DNA of 64,000 nucleotides from Chlamydoabsidia padenii (GCA_025330725.1 JAIWND010000008.1:434001-498000), one strand, 5' to 3'; positions 12,012 through 24,443 are shown, counted from the first letter of the stretch. Notes: generated from the sequence alone by a model not told the origin. A program made the numbers and translations.

Positions 12012-12747
12012 GATGATATAATAATAGTTAAAAAGAATGTAAAGTAAAAGAAAAAGGAGAAGGGAAAAGAATTGGGGAAGGATAAAAATAAAAGGCGGGA
12101 TTTAAATATGACGAACTGTGGCCAACAAAAAGCCAAAACGTACTGTCGCTTTCCTCCCCCCCACCTTTGTTCCATTGTGCTTTTACCTAAATTGATTTAA
12201 TGTGTATGTCGTCGATCCCAAGTTGAGTCATGGTGTCAAAGGAATCAACCGATGATGATGTGTCCCTTGTTGTTGACCCGTTTCACCTTTGCCAGATAAT
12301 CCTTTTGAGGCGAGAGTATGAGTTGTAGCTTGCATATATTCTATACGACTTGTATCTGTGACAATAGCCAAGTCATGCTGAAGGGTGAATTAGAAAGGGG
12401 AAGGAAAAAATGATATCTACCAGTAACTAGATTTCAAATCCCGCTGTAGGCAGCATAATTCTTCTACATGGATGATGTATGGGTTGACTTAGTAATCGAC
12501 CTTTTGATAGGCTGACTATCTCCGCTGTGCCACGACGTACTTTGTTGCTGACGGTGACCAACAGGTGGGGGAACGTCAACTAGCTTCTTGATTTTGATTG
12601 GCCGACGAGCTGCTGACAAAATCTTTATTTTGACATCACTATATAAAAAAATCACACGCGGTACTTTTTTCTCTTCTTCTTTTTTCTTCTTTTCCCTACC
12701 TATTCTCTCTCTCTCTCTCTCTCTCTCTCAACTAGAAAATATTTATA
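12012..12747. promoter_or_regulatory. Divergent promoter region of UBC7 and SOD1
   Basis: Between divergent start codons at 12011 and 12748. It carries GCGGGATTTAAAT at 12095-12107, TTTCAAATCCCGC at 12432-12444 and a CT-dinucleotide run at about 12703-12729 just before the SOD start. No additional gene is seen. Confidence 0.5.
12432..12444 (+). promoter_or_regulatory. TTTCAAATCCCGC motif in the UBC7-SOD1 divergent promoter
   Basis: Exact core copy between two divergent housekeeping genes. Confidence 0.6.
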
Positions 12748-13508
12748 ATGGTTAAAGCTGTCTGTGTCGTCCGTGGTGACTCCAAGGTTACTGGTACTAT
12801 TACCTTCACTCAAGAATCCGAAAATGCTCCTACTACTGTTGAAGCTTCCATCTCTGGTTTGACCGAAGGCAAGCATGGTTTCCACGTTCACGAATTCGGT
12901 GACAACACTAACGGTAAGACATTCAAGATGGAAGTAAACAAGTACTCATACTTTTTATTAATTAGGTTGTATCTCTGCTGGTCCTCACTTTAATCCTTTC
13001 GGCAAAACCCACGGTGCTCCTGAAGATGAAGAACGCCACGTTGGTGATCTCGGTAACATTGTTGCTGATGCTGATGGTAATGCTACCTTGAAGGTGACCG
13101 ATAACCACATCAAGTTGATTGGTGTCCACTCTGTTATTGGGTAAGTAGGGCAAAAGAAAAAAAAAATGAAACTAGTATCATCTCTGTTGCCGATGACGAC
13201 AAGGGGATGGATAAAATTTTCACCGATCTCACACCCTTTTTTTTTATCTTTTATGAATCTAGTCGTACCGTTGTTGTCCATGCTGCTGAAGATGATCTTG
13301 GCAAGACTACTCACGAATTGTCAAAGACCACTGGTAATGCTGGTGATCGCTGGGCTTGTGGTGTCATTGGTGGTAAGTTCTTGTTTGATGATGTCCACCG
13401 GGATTTGAATCATGAAAATGGAAAATAGCTGCTTCGGGTATATTTACTCACTCTATTTTTTTTTTTATTTTTTTTTTTTGGTTACTTGTACACATAGTCT
13501 CCAAATAA
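12748..13508 (+). CDS. SOD1: Copper/zinc superoxide dismutase
   Basis: Cytosolic enzyme that dismutates superoxide to peroxide and oxygen. Five exons (12748-12913, 12966-13140, 13263-13372, 13429-13437, 13498-13508) give 156 residues, the usual length. Copper ligands are seen in [10 protein letters not shown], zinc ligands in [14 protein letters not shown] and HVGDLGN, and a further copper ligand in [13 protein letters not shown]. The active-site arginine region may be altered: the usual sequence near the end is SR.ACGVIG, while here it reads [12 protein letters not shown] 9-nt fourth exon and an 11-nt last exon close the protein as CGVIGAASVSK; reading through instead would add an implausible Phe/Ile-rich tail. 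Intron 3 holds a CGGGATTTGAAT motif. Confidence 0.94.
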
Positions 13509-13855
13509 ACACATCTATGAATCAAGCAATCGTCAAGTTGAATGTAAATATCTTGATCATGTAGTTAGTATTAGTAATAGTAATAGCCATGGTTTTTTTC
13601 TGATTGACTTTAATAAAGTAATGGGTATTATGTCTATCTTTTCAGACATACCTTTTGTAATAAATGGTTGACTACTATGGGACAATGGATGATTAATTAC
13701 TATGGGACAATGTTGTTAAAAAGGTTTTTATCAAGTTTAGAAAATATGATACAGCAACTGCCGGTATGAATTAACAAACTAAACTAAATTAAACTAGTAA
13801 TATGTATTATGTATGTCTGTGCCTATGTATCAATGCAAATGTAATTGGGTGTCGT
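13509..13855. other. Intergenic region between convergent 3' ends
   Basis: Probable 3' UTRs of SOD1 (plus) and the coiled-coil gene (minus). A short direct repeat (ACTATGGGACAATG) occurs near 13673 and 13704. Nothing else is seen. Confidence 0.4.
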
Positions 13856-15738
13856 TCAAGTCGAATGCTTTGGTGATACTTGTAGAGAAGACCTAAAAGG
13901 ATTGTTGATGTTGGTAGTCGAATAAGATTGACCAGGTGAATCAATAGTGGCATTGTTGGAGCAAGTCGTTGATGATGGTGGGGTCAGTTCCTGATGCTGG
14001 GGCAGGTTTGATTGGCTGGCTGTGTAAAGATGACGGCCCGAGTCAGTCGTCAAAGGTGATGGAGGTGGATGGTTGTTACTGTAATCGTTGTTTGTATTTG
14101 GTGGCGGTGGTTCGTAAACAGGAGGTGGGACATCGTCGTCTATCAATTCTGATGTTGATGAACCTGGTGGTGTTGATAAAGAAGAGCTTGCTGACAATAC
14201 TTGATCAACTATCCGCCTTCGTTCGTTGTATAAAGATGTTTTCGTTGTTTCTTGAGCCGTCTTGAGACTTTCTATAGCATTTTCCGAGTAGGCAAGATAA
14301 TGACGGACCCATTGCATAGCACTGTTGATGTTTTTCTCTGCCGTTGCCAGTATCCCAAATCCTTGCTGGACTTTGACTATAAAAAATCATACTAGTTTAT
14401 CAATATCCCCTACTGGTATATAGTTAGTTCATCATCCTGTTACTTACCTTTCCATGCAATATCCACATAGCCACCATCAAAGCGCATACCCAACATATGA
14501 TTACCATTGATGACATCTAAAGTATGAGGATAAGGTATTTCCGGTAAGATCCCCCGAACGATATCAAGTCTTCGTTGACATTCCCAGGTTGTCCGTTGAC
14601 ATGCTAAAGAAGGAATAGACGAGTTGGTTTGATTATCATGGATTAATGGTTGTTTTTTATTACCTTCTACATAGAGTATTTGTTGTTCATCAATAAGAGC
14701 AGTTCCAAAAAGATCAAAGGGAACATAGTTTAGTGCCACTTTCGCTATTTCCTTGGCCTTGGCAATATTCCGGAGCACTTGTATAAGATTATGATCCGTA
14801 TCTCGAAAACGTTGGTGATCACGAGTAGCCTATGTATAAATATGATAAAACATTCCCCCCCCCCGGAAAGTTGATTAATGATAATGATGATTATTAGTTT
14901 TATACATTACCAGATTAGATTGGTCTACATAGTTAAGTAGCTCAGCTCGAAGCTGGGATTCCAAGACTTGACTACCATCGGGTTCAGCAAATACCTATAA
15001 AGAGACACAAACGCCAAGTTGGTTAAAAATAGTAAACATAAAACATTGCTTCTCCCTCTTTACGTTTTATCACGTACCTCTTCCAGTAAGCCATCCAGTT
15101 GACCGCGGATGTTTAGCATATGATCCTTCCGTTCCTTCAATTTCTTCTCCTACAATTCACCAATACAACAAATGACATTTAGTATGTGCGCAAGATCTAT
15201 ATACGCAAAAACAGGTTTCTAGTTTTATTTATATATATATATATATATATATTTATATTTACCTTTGCAGTAAGAGTGGCAAGTTCTGAGGAGACAGTAT
15301 CGACTTTTCGTTTGGCTTGTTGTTCAGCTTCAAAGGCCTGTTGGTATTCCGCCTCTTCTTTTGCGATCAAGGCCTTTTTCTTCCCCTTCAAAGTAGCAGC
15401 AGCCGACCTGACCGAGAAGTGTCTTGCCTTGTGTAGATCATCATATTCCTTCTTCCTAGTTTGTGTAATAATAATATAAAAAAAAAGGAGAGAAAAAGAA
15501 AGATTGTTAGTATAAAGAAGAAGACGAATGGATTAATATGGATGAGGAAGGGGACTTACGCAGTCTGACTCAAAAAGTTGAGCTCCATTTGTAACGTTTT
15601 GAGTTTTTCAGAGACAGCAGTTCGTTTAGTAGAGATATCTTCATATTCCATGGAGATGTCATGTTCATTCGTCAGGTCCTGTGTCAGTCTGTGGTATAAT
15701 GAGGCGTTGTGTTGTATTCTTGAATTCAATGAGGTCAT
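13856..15738 (-). CDS. Coiled-coil protein with proline/serine-rich tail, function unknown
   Basis: Multi-exon gene from the ATG at 15738. The N-terminal half is predicted coiled coil, rich in E, K, Q and A (for example AKEEAEYQQAFEAEQQAKRK, EKKLKERKDHMLNIRGQLD). The middle part is globular-looking (RRLDIVRGILPEIPYPHTL, MLGMRFDGGYVDIAWK). After a helix (MQWVRHYLAYSENAIESLK) the C-terminus is low-complexity with PPPVYEPPPP and Ser/Thr/Asn runs. It has no signal peptide or membrane segment. I do not recognise the family. A PPxY motif (PPPVY) could be a WW-domain ligand, which is inference. Confidence 0.7.
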
Positions 15739-17187
15739 GTTGGTGAAGCAATGAGTACTTGATAATCGTGGGTATTGGTGGCAGTAAACTTTATAAGGTA
15801 GATAATGTTGAATGTGACGATAAAATAGCGGTAATAAAAAAGGATCGTGTACTTGATAGAATTAAAAAAGGAAGGTTTGAACCCATGGAAGAAGAAGAAA
15901 AAGAAGGAAGTAAATAGCGGATAAATTTTCAAACGTTTAAGCGATTTTATCGGAGTTTCATTCTAACGCCCCAATTTGGCTACGCAGCATGAAATGGATC
16001 CCTTCGTATGTCTATTTGTACTTACGGAAACTAGTATACATCATATCTAGAATCTGAGTGTTGTTGTTTTTAATGATAGTTATAGAAGAAAAGAAAAGAA
16101 AAGAAAAAGAGAAAAGAAAACCAAGGAAGTTACCTTTATAATGTACCACTTTTGGAAACACAAAGCCAATAACTACCCTCAACAAGCATTACCTTCACTA
16201 CTCATGTGACATGATTTGTAACTATATTCTTTCAAAATCATCTACTTCTGATTCATTTGAGGATGAAAAGGGGTGATCAGTTATCATCTTTTGAACATCA
16301 TGCAGAGATATCAGACCTGATGAAGGTGATGATGACAATGATCGACTGATCATCAATAGAAATAGAATCAACTATGGCTCGAGCGTAGTTTACTTACACA
16401 GAAGCTAATTTTATTATCGTACACAAAGGTTAATCGACCCTTTTCTTTTGCATTCCCTCTCGTTTGGTGAGAAAAAAAAACAATTCAAATCCCGATTGTA
16501 TAACACTTGTGATAGTAATCATGTTCTCCAGGATGTTTTGTAGAACTTTGGCAAGTATATCACTCGATTTTTCGATTCGTCTGGGACGAGGAATAACAAG
16601 TAGGGTGGTTTAAAGTCAAATGTGATTTTTGCATGAATGTCGGGTTTCCAATGTGGAAATGAAGAGACCCCACTTCTGATAAGGTTGATGGACATGCTTG
16701 CACTCCCACACTTTTTCCACTAGCTTCAACAAGTACAAGTTTAATCACATTTACTTGTTCGCTAATAAAGTAATATAATACAATGTTATTATAGGACTAT
16801 GTGGGCAGATCGCTTTGTGCCCCTGTCGGAATTGGAATAAAATTTGACAGGTGCACTCTTTATCCCTACTGTTACACGATGGTACCCTTTTTTAGATTTG
16901 TTGAGATTCATTTAAAGGTCATTATTTAGTGCCCTTGCAGGTATGACTTTATTGGACAAGTGTCAAAGACGTGTGCCTGTTATCCTTATCGAGCAATCTA
17001 CGACCCATTCTACCCAATAGTGACGATTAAAAAAAGTATCTTTATTATTTGATGATACTAAAAAAGAATGAATATATATAAAAATAAAAATAAAAAAGAC
17101 AACTACAAATGACCTACAAAACTGCATATACTATAGGGATGTAATAATAAAGGGTTTGGGAGGGAGAGTTATAAAAGTAAGCCTAAT
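15739..17187. other. Long intergenic region, no gene recognised
   Basis: About 1.45 kb between two minus-strand genes. A TTCAAATCCCG motif lies at 16484-16494 and a purine-rich stretch at about 16085-16125. Open frames here are short and look random. The downstream part has AATAAA-like sequence next to the 3' end of the methyltransferase gene. Confidence 0.4.
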
Positions 17188-18373
17188 CTAATCATCCATT
17201 GGTTTTTGAGCCAAGAAGGCATACAATCCCATATATGCCTTGGACTGGATCATACCACGCAGAGTTTGTCGTAACATGTTGATAAATTGTTCGTCGGTGA
17301 GGTTACTTGATCGTTTCATCCATGGAGCCAAACCTTGTACTTCAGCACAAAATATATTTAAAAAGCCATCACCAAGGGGACCGCCCCATCCTAAAGGTAC
17401 TTCTCGGTATTCGGATTGCAGGATGTTAAGATTATGATCATTTAGCATCATATCTAATTTGGCACCGGCTGATGGGTCAAGACCACGAGTATTACAGAGC
17501 GTGTCAACTATCAAAGAGTCCATTCCTAAATTAGAAACAATGATGTACGATGACGATGACCTTTTTTTTTTTTTTTTTTTGGCTAGGCTTACAATGTTGT
17601 AAATAGAGGTTGACATCTTGATCATCCGATATAATTTGCATATCCAAATCGATACATTGCAGCACCCCACCATCTCGTAGTATCCTTCGTATTTCCGTTA
17701 ATATAAAACCCCATTCGCTAGTTTTGAAGGCAAGTGACACAAATCGTAGCTGGACAAAGTCTAAATGATTTTTTTAAAAATAAAAATAAAAAATAAAAAA
17801 GTGAGTTTCTTGTTTATTATGTAAAGGGAATGACGACTTACCAAAGGTTTTGTCAGGAAAAGGTAATCCACTCAAAACACTGGCTTCGATGAATTCCAAA
17901 TTGGCAGGACGGATGACTTGTGGCCATATATTTGACATATCAATACCAACGAATTGACAACTAGGGTAGTCCAGGCTTGTTTCGCATAGCCAGGTTGCTG
18001 GTCCACAACAGACATCCAATATTTGTAAACCATCACCATGGAAATCTAAATGTTTAGTAGCATCCGCCATGACATTGCTAGTACAAAAAGAAGAAAAATC
18101 CAGTTAATAAAAAGGAGATCCTTTCAGTTTTATTTTTATACTTTACCAGCCTAATAGTTCCTTGGTTAAAAAGTGTGCTTCATGTAACCTATCGATCTCG
18201 GGATCATCTCTAGGAAGTAGATATTGACTATCTTCTACTGCATGGTATATCCGTCCTTCTATTGTTCGTAGAGTTGGCGATCGTGTAGGTGAAGATTCTT
18301 TAATCGGTTTCTTGTGTTTCTGGCTAGGTCGTCGTTGACTTTGTGTTGAGGGTTTAGATGCTGTGTTCCCCAT
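17188..18373 (-). CDS. SAM-dependent methyltransferase with possible N-myristoylation signal
   Basis: Class I methyltransferase from several exons. The N-terminus is MGNTASKP, which fits the N-myristoylation pattern (Gly2, small residues, Ser6), followed by a basic stretch. The SAM-binding core reads LQILDVCCGPATWLCE (motif I) with the acidic end of strand 2 in FVGIDMSNIWPQV, then LPFPDKTF and RILRDGGVLQCIDLD (motif III-like). The C-terminal part (LGWGGPLGDGFLNIFCAEVQ) resembles Mucoromycota methyltransferases of the UbiE/Coq5-like general class. The substrate is unknown. A T-run of about 20 lies in an intron near 17560-17580. (TA)n repeats follow upstream of the start. Confidence 0.82.
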
Positions 18374-19714
18374 ATATATATATATATCTATATATATCTA
18401 TATATAAAGTATATAGTATATATATATAAGCTTTATATAAAGTTGTTTATGTACAAAGGTTGTTTGTAAAGATAAAGCTCAATGTAAAAGGAGAGTGGGC
18501 TAAACGAAAGAAAGGAGAGAGATTAAAAATCCTTCCCTCCTCTATTTGAAATTTTTAGTGAGAGGCGGGAATTCAAATATTTGTGCTACCCGGAAAAAGT
18601 ATCTTTAATCTTTCCTCTCTCTATAGTGCCTCTAACTCCTTTTCATTGTCCTGAGAAAGTCATCATTCTTCTTTCCTATAGGTCAGATATGTTCCCAAAC
18701 CAGTAGTTAAATCATGTTATAGTGTTCCTACAGACATAAACAACTAGCATGAATAGCTAAAAATATCATTAAAGCTATCATTAGAATCTATCCTTACGAG
18801 TTTTTGACATCATGCACAACATGAAAGTGGCAGTAGATCGGTTATTAAATTGCCATCAGGATATATCGTACCCAAGTTACCGGCAGAAGTCAGTTGGTTC
18901 ATCCCATTTCTTCACAGTTACAAAAAAGGAAGAGAAATTTTAAATCGCCGACAGAAAATGCTCCTTTATTTGACAGACATAAAAAGATAGATCAAACCTG
19001 AAATAAGCAAGGCACTCCATTCACACCAAACAACTCTTCAAAAAGAGTAGACTCTTTGTAGTTCTTGAAAACAACTGCTGTGATAGAGACAGTTGGTAGG
19101 TGAAAAAAGGAAAAGTTGACCTATTTAAGAGTTTTCATTCCATTTGCAAGTCAAAGAGCATGTCAACTTGTCCAATTACTGAAACAATTAGCTATACTAT
19201 AGTTTTCAAAAATCAGATGCATAAATGATTTTTTTTTTTTTTCATTCTCGAGATTGATGATAGCATAGAAAAGTTAATGGCAATCAAGGCACAATGATGC
19301 ATTTTCACACGCCGCCGGCTGTCGGGTTTTTAATTTGATCAGATGACTTTATGACCTTTTTGAACGCGTTGAATTATCCCCTCTTTTCCCCCAACTTCCT
19401 TTATCTTTTTTTTTTTTTTTTTTCTTTTTTCATTTTTCATTTACCATTCTTCATTCCTTCTACTCTCTCATTCTTCTTTTACATATTTGTCTAATACACT
19501 ACTATACTATTGCCTGCACTCGGTGTTTTTTGCTTTGGCTTGTTGTTTATACTCTCCTTTGGATTTTACATTATACAGACAACTTTCACCTTTACTATTT
19601 ATATCAAACAGTTACCTCATTTACAACAACACTTCTCTTTTGAAACTGCTATAAGTCAATAACTAGCTTGATTGTTTACACTCTGACACAACTCTTCCTC
19701 TTAAATTGGATACC
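18374..19714. other. Divergent intergenic region, TA-rich repeats
   Basis: Starts with a TA/TC microsatellite (about 18374-18430), directly abutting the methyltransferase ATG. Degenerate relatives of the recurring motif are seen: GCGGGAATTCAAAT at 18565-18578 and TCGGGTTTTTAATTTG near 19322. A pyrimidine-rich stretch at 19380-19500 probably belongs to the promoter or 5' UTR of the plus-strand gene. No gene recognised. Confidence 0.4.
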
Positions 19715-20262
19715 ATGGCCCAATATCGTCTTGGTCGGTCATCTCCTCATACATCAACTTCCCACCTACCAGTAACAGAAAGCAACTTGGGGAAAAGCAC
19801 AGTATATAATTCAAGCAGCTCAAGTCATCTAAATAACATATTCGACAGTATCGCGTCTCAGGTAAAGTACAATTAAAAAAAGCAAAAGAGCGTCTAATTT
19901 GGTTGGGGTAGATAAGCGCATTAATTGAACGACGACTTGTCCTCCCCTCTTCTAGGTACAACAACTGGATCATAATGTAAAATGGAAACTAGAATTTACA
20001 ATCATCGATAATCATCTCCCTCAAAATACACTTGAATCACATCGAAACAACCCAACAATCGGTTTACTATCATCATCCCCGGTTACGAATAGCACCAGTA
20101 TCCCACATCAAGCTGAATCAGGCATAACAGGACTATCATCATCATCATCACCACCACTGCAGCAGCAAAAGCAACAATATAATCCGAAGGATAAGGATAC
20201 AATTGCAATTACTTCTCGAACCTATTACCCTGTAAGTGTAGATTTAACGAAATAGAGGATTG

Positions 20263-20293
<31 letters not shown>

Positions 20294-22083
20294 ATGTGAT
20301 TATTAACCGATATCGACCTTTTTTTTAGTGGGATTTTGTCGTGCCGTTATCAAATGAAACGTGGTCAAAACCTTTTACGGAAGAAATGCAACAACAGGTA
20401 AACAGAAAACAATGAACGTGCTTTTTACTCTATGATACCAACTCCTTCTCTTGTTATTACTGTACTAGTTAAAAAGTGCCCATGACCGCCAAAAGCACCT
20501 TCAAGACATTATATATAATCAAGCCGAACAGATGGGTCGATCAAAACACCTTGGAAATGATGTTGAACTGGCGGTTGCGACAATGCGAAGCATATTCTTA
20601 ATGATGGTAAGGAATACTGGGGTGAGAAAGGAAGTAATCGATGGTTTAATACGATACTTTTTATTATTATCCTTAGGGTAACGAACAAAAGCTGCGTTAC
20701 ACTGCTGAAATCAAGCTGCAACACAAGGAAATTGTCATGCTGGAACGAAAACTCAAACGATTGGCCAACATTCTTCAAACAATAGAAAATATCCAACCTG
20801 CCACTGATGTAAGTATACTATACAAACCTATTCATCAATTCACATCACTGATCTGATCATTGATTGACTTTATAGGAAAAGAATTTGGACAGGGAAGATC
20901 TCTTGCAAGAAAAACGACGATTATTACGAAAACTACATTTGGCTGAACTTAGACTATCAGCACGCGATGCGGAAATGGATTACATCATACAACAACATCA
21001 ACATCAGCTACAGCAATATCAACATTCAACCATAAAACATTACACTTCTAATATCATTGGTGGTGGGGACAGAAGTTCAGCATCACCCGATAGTAGTAAA
21101 GGTGCTCGACGATCTCCAACGCCCCAATTTGGTCGAAAAGGCCCGCCCTACCTATTCCAGCAACAGTATTCACCAAAGATGAGGAGCAGTGTGCGTCCTT
21201 CCTCTACAAACAGACATCATCAAAAGCTCTCTGGTCTGGAAAGTCTTGGGATTCTTGCTGATCAAATGCTCAGTGATCCTGATTTCGAACACAGCAAGGC
21301 ATCACCCACCATCACTTCATCTCCTTTGAAACAATCAACCACTCTACCAACATCCCACCAACAGCATGAACAGCAACCTCGACATTATCAACACCAATCG
21401 CCACCACCGAATGTCCTTAAAAACAACCAAATACCTTCATCAAATTTGCCATTACCTTCATCACACCAACGATACTCGGATCAGCACTCTATTTACCGAC
21501 CTTCGGAACCATTTGATGATGTTCCCTGGGCCAACAAAATGGATGATACTTTTACGACAAGGCAACCGAAACGATCGAAACGGTCTATTGATTCCGCTAC
21601 TGCTCTCTTGTCCATCCCTTTGCTATCATCCTCATTCCATCCTATTGCTGAAACCCCAGGTAAGATCATCGTTTTTTTTTTTTTTTTTTTTGTTTCGTTT
21701 TTTTGTTGACACTTGAAATGACTAAGCTTTATTTTTTATTGTTATGGGTTGGGCGCTAGAACAAGAACACACTTCCACGAAAAAGAGGAAAAGGCTATAC
21801 AACGTTACAACATGGGCAGCTGACGAAGATGATCAACTAAGGCATGCGGTATCATTTTACGGGACATTGGGAAACTGGGAAAAAATTTCAAATACTCTCC
21901 AAGGACGAAGTTCACAACAATGTCAACAAAGGTGGGAATTGCTAAATTCGACAACTTCAACAACAACAACAACGACCCGTACACCAGAACCATCTTTGAT
22001 AAATCATATAAATACTCGGCAATCTCCATCCATTGCAGCTCTTTTGGATAACAATAATACAAACGACACAACATCAACAGTAC

Positions 22084-22122
<39 letters not shown>

Positions 22123-22229
22123 TATTATCACATCCTCCTACTTATCGACATCATCCAAATACAGTTACTGATCGTCCTTTTACCCCATCTTCTTTATATC
22201 GATCCCATACCACTTCCCACACCCCTTAG
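19715..22229 (+). CDS. Single Myb/SANT-domain coiled-coil protein, family unknown
   Basis: Seven exons (19715-19861, 19956-20231, 20329-20397, 20469-20606, 20677-20808, 20876-21659, 21760-22229) join in phase to 671 residues. The N-terminal part contains two beta-like stretches (VKWKLEFTIIDNHL, YYPWDFVVPLSNETW), then a long helical region (EIKLQHKEIVMLERKLKRLA; RLLRKLHLAELRLSARDAE). The middle is Gln/His/Pro/Ser-rich. Near residues 530-580 one Myb/SANT repeat reads TWAADEDDQLRHAVSFYG...NWEKISNTLQGRSSQQCQQRW, with the three spaced Trp residues. It is probably a nuclear DNA- or chromatin-binding protein (inference). The tail carries a poly-Ser run coded by a TCA repeat (22085-22124). Confidence 0.8.
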
Positions 22230-22457
22230 TCTTACAACTCTCACCCCCCCCACCTCTCTTTATCTTTGTTTTGTATATATTTATTCTAGTATTTATTTAA
22301 CTATTCATGTTACTTGACCAAATAAACGGATGTTATTTATACACCTACACCAAACAATGTTGTTGCATCAAGTTGTTGTTTTTATTAATAGAGAATCAAA
22401 TCGAATAGCAATTCCGTCTTCCCAACTAATACTAGTAATTGTGTCTATTATAACTAT

Positions 22458-23567
22458 TTATCCTAGTGATTGGCCATTGGGTGCAGACTGATCTTCGTCC
22501 ATGATTTCCGTTTTTACATGTACTTGTTGATCCAGGGGCATAGATTTTGGTGATGCCGATAATGACCCTGACCGCAAGGTTTGTCCAAATCGATTCAACA
22601 TGTCCATTGATTCTTGTGTTTTCCTATAACCAAAACAAGAGAAGAAAAGTTCAAATAATCAATTTTACAATATCCTTTTGTTTTGTTATTTCATACATAC
22701 CGTTTGATTTCAGCTGTTTGATTCCTTTTCTTTTCCAGTTGTTCCTCCATAAGAATCTTGAGTGCTTCTCTTGCCTACAAGATAATAAAAATAAAAATAA
22801 AAAGAGCATTGGTATCTTTACTTTATGTTTTTGACCTGTGTATGTGCTGATCCTTACCTGGTGTGGCCTATATTCGTTGAGGATATGGTGCATGTTGATA
22901 AAGATGATCCTAATGTCTTCTGTCAGTTTGCCAAACTATAATAATAATAATAAAGTATTGTTGTAATTAGTCCTTCCCATTGTACTCTTATTTTTTTTTT
23001 AAAAAAAAAAAATGATATGATACCTACCTCTTCAGGTTTGTTAGAGAGCGTTTCCAAGAGTCCAAGGAATTTGACGAGTAAAGTTCGATTCAGTCGTTTT
23101 AGTTCATTCACACGATCTACATCATAATAGAGATAAAATATTAAGATGAGGTGAGTGAGTATTCGTATTCCCCAGGAGGGTAGGAAGGACAAGGCGATCT
23201 TACCTATTTTGTCTGTGGGGAAGAGTTGCTTCACGTTTTGTTCCTGTAATGAAGGTAAGTGGTCGTGCACCTATTGTTGATAAAAATGTGAGGGTGAGTA
23301 TTCGATCAACAAAACCAATGCCATTAGCTTTTTTTTTTTTGTTACCTGCCAACTTTGGTCAAATACAACATACATATCTGTAGGTGGTGCTGGGGGTTCC
23401 AATAATCGTAAAGAGAACTCGGCTAGATGTGGTAGCTTTATCGGTTCGTCAGGGTATTCATTCGTCGCTTGTGCTTGTTTTAGTCGTTCAAGATTAGCAG
23501 TTGTATATCTTTTGTAGAATTTAGGAGGTTCAGGCCAAGCACTTCCAGTAGATTGATGTTGTTCCAT
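22458..23567 (-). CDS. MED7: Mediator complex subunit 7
   Basis: Subunit of the Mediator middle module that links transcription factors to RNA polymerase II. The start is taken at MEQHQSTGSAWPEPPKFYKR; the PPKFYKRYT motif is the Med7 hallmark. It is followed by PPAPPTDMYVVFDQSW, LPSLQEQNVKQLFP, the helical stretch ELKRLNRTLLVKFLGLLETL and the end helix with INMHHILNEYRPHQAREALK. Exons are short and separated by small introns, one with T/A-runs at 22988-23012. Length is about 230 residues, normal for the family. Its 3' end converges on the Myb gene, about 230 bp away. Confidence 0.95.
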
Positions 23568-23579
23568 TTTTACGATTAA

Positions 23580-23624
<45 letters not shown>

Positions 23625-23912
23625 AGAAAAGGAAGAGGTGAAAAATCAAAAGGCCATAAATAGTCGGCTTTTAAAAAACAAGTGCCAGGTATATAATTTG
23701 AACGTGTTGTTGCAGGCCATTCTTTTGCCCCCCCTCAAAAAAAAAAAAAAATCAAGTCGGCAGAATGGTTAGTAGCATAAAGTAGCAGCTATATGTATTA
23801 AACGTAAACGGACGATTCAAGTTGTTGCGCCTGAATTCGTCAACTTCCAACAATTTTTGAACTGGTCGGGTTCAGAAAACATTTGTTTAATCGGCGAACC
23901 AAACTTTAACCC
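23568..23912. other. MED7 promoter region with long A-run
   Basis: Upstream of the MED7 start. An A-run of about 39 nt at 23581-23619 sits immediately next to the ATG, and a second A-run lies at about 23738-23751. No gene seen. Confidence 0.45.
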
Positions 23913-24057
23913 TCGCCAAAATCTATCTTTTAATCACATCATGACTATTACCTGTCTTTTAGTCGACCAAAATCTATCTTTTAATCACACCATGACAATT
24001 ATCTATCTTTTAGTCGACCAAAATCTGGTTTTTGGCTACCCTATGACCAAAAATTAG
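23913..24057. repeat. 51-bp tandem repeat, about three copies
   Basis: Unit TCGACCAAAATCTATCTTTT plus about 31 more bases, ending CTTTTAG. Copy 1 is 23913-23962, copy 2 is 23963-24013 and copy 3 (degenerate) is 24014-24057. Copies 1 and 2 differ at only a few positions. Confidence 0.8.
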
Positions 24058-24439
24058 TTTTAGTACACTTACCCCCGAATTCTCATAGTATAAATATCCC
24101 TTCTCTTTCCTCAGAATTCATATCTCTTTTCTTTGGTTTTTAGTTTTACGTAAGTTTCGCTTTTAATAAAAAAACTTCAACACAACTTAAAAGGCCTTTA
24201 TTACAAGCTACCTCTCTTATTATCAAGTTACTTCACAAGTTTACTACTGTCTTTGTTGCTCTTAATTTGGAACAAGTGCCCTTTTTTATTTTACTTTTCA
24301 AATCCCGACACCGCTTTGGGATTATCTCTCTCTCATATTTGACAAGTACATTCAAAAGGTTGAGTCTTACCCAAAAAGATTCTGGTGCTCACTACTTTTA
24401 TTACTTCAAACCTATTTACCTTTGCCCTTGTTGCCTATG
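24058..24439. other. Spacer between tandem repeat and LTR element
   Basis: AT-rich, with a TATA-like stretch (TATAAATA near 24090) and TTTTCAAATCCCGAC at 24295-24309. It could be a remnant promoter; no gene can be read downstream because the LTR element interrupts. Confidence 0.35.
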
Positions 24440-24443
24440 CTCA

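Noticed and set aside
16560..16748. 62-codon minus-strand frame in the long spacer
   Set aside because: No homology or splice context; random-length ORF.
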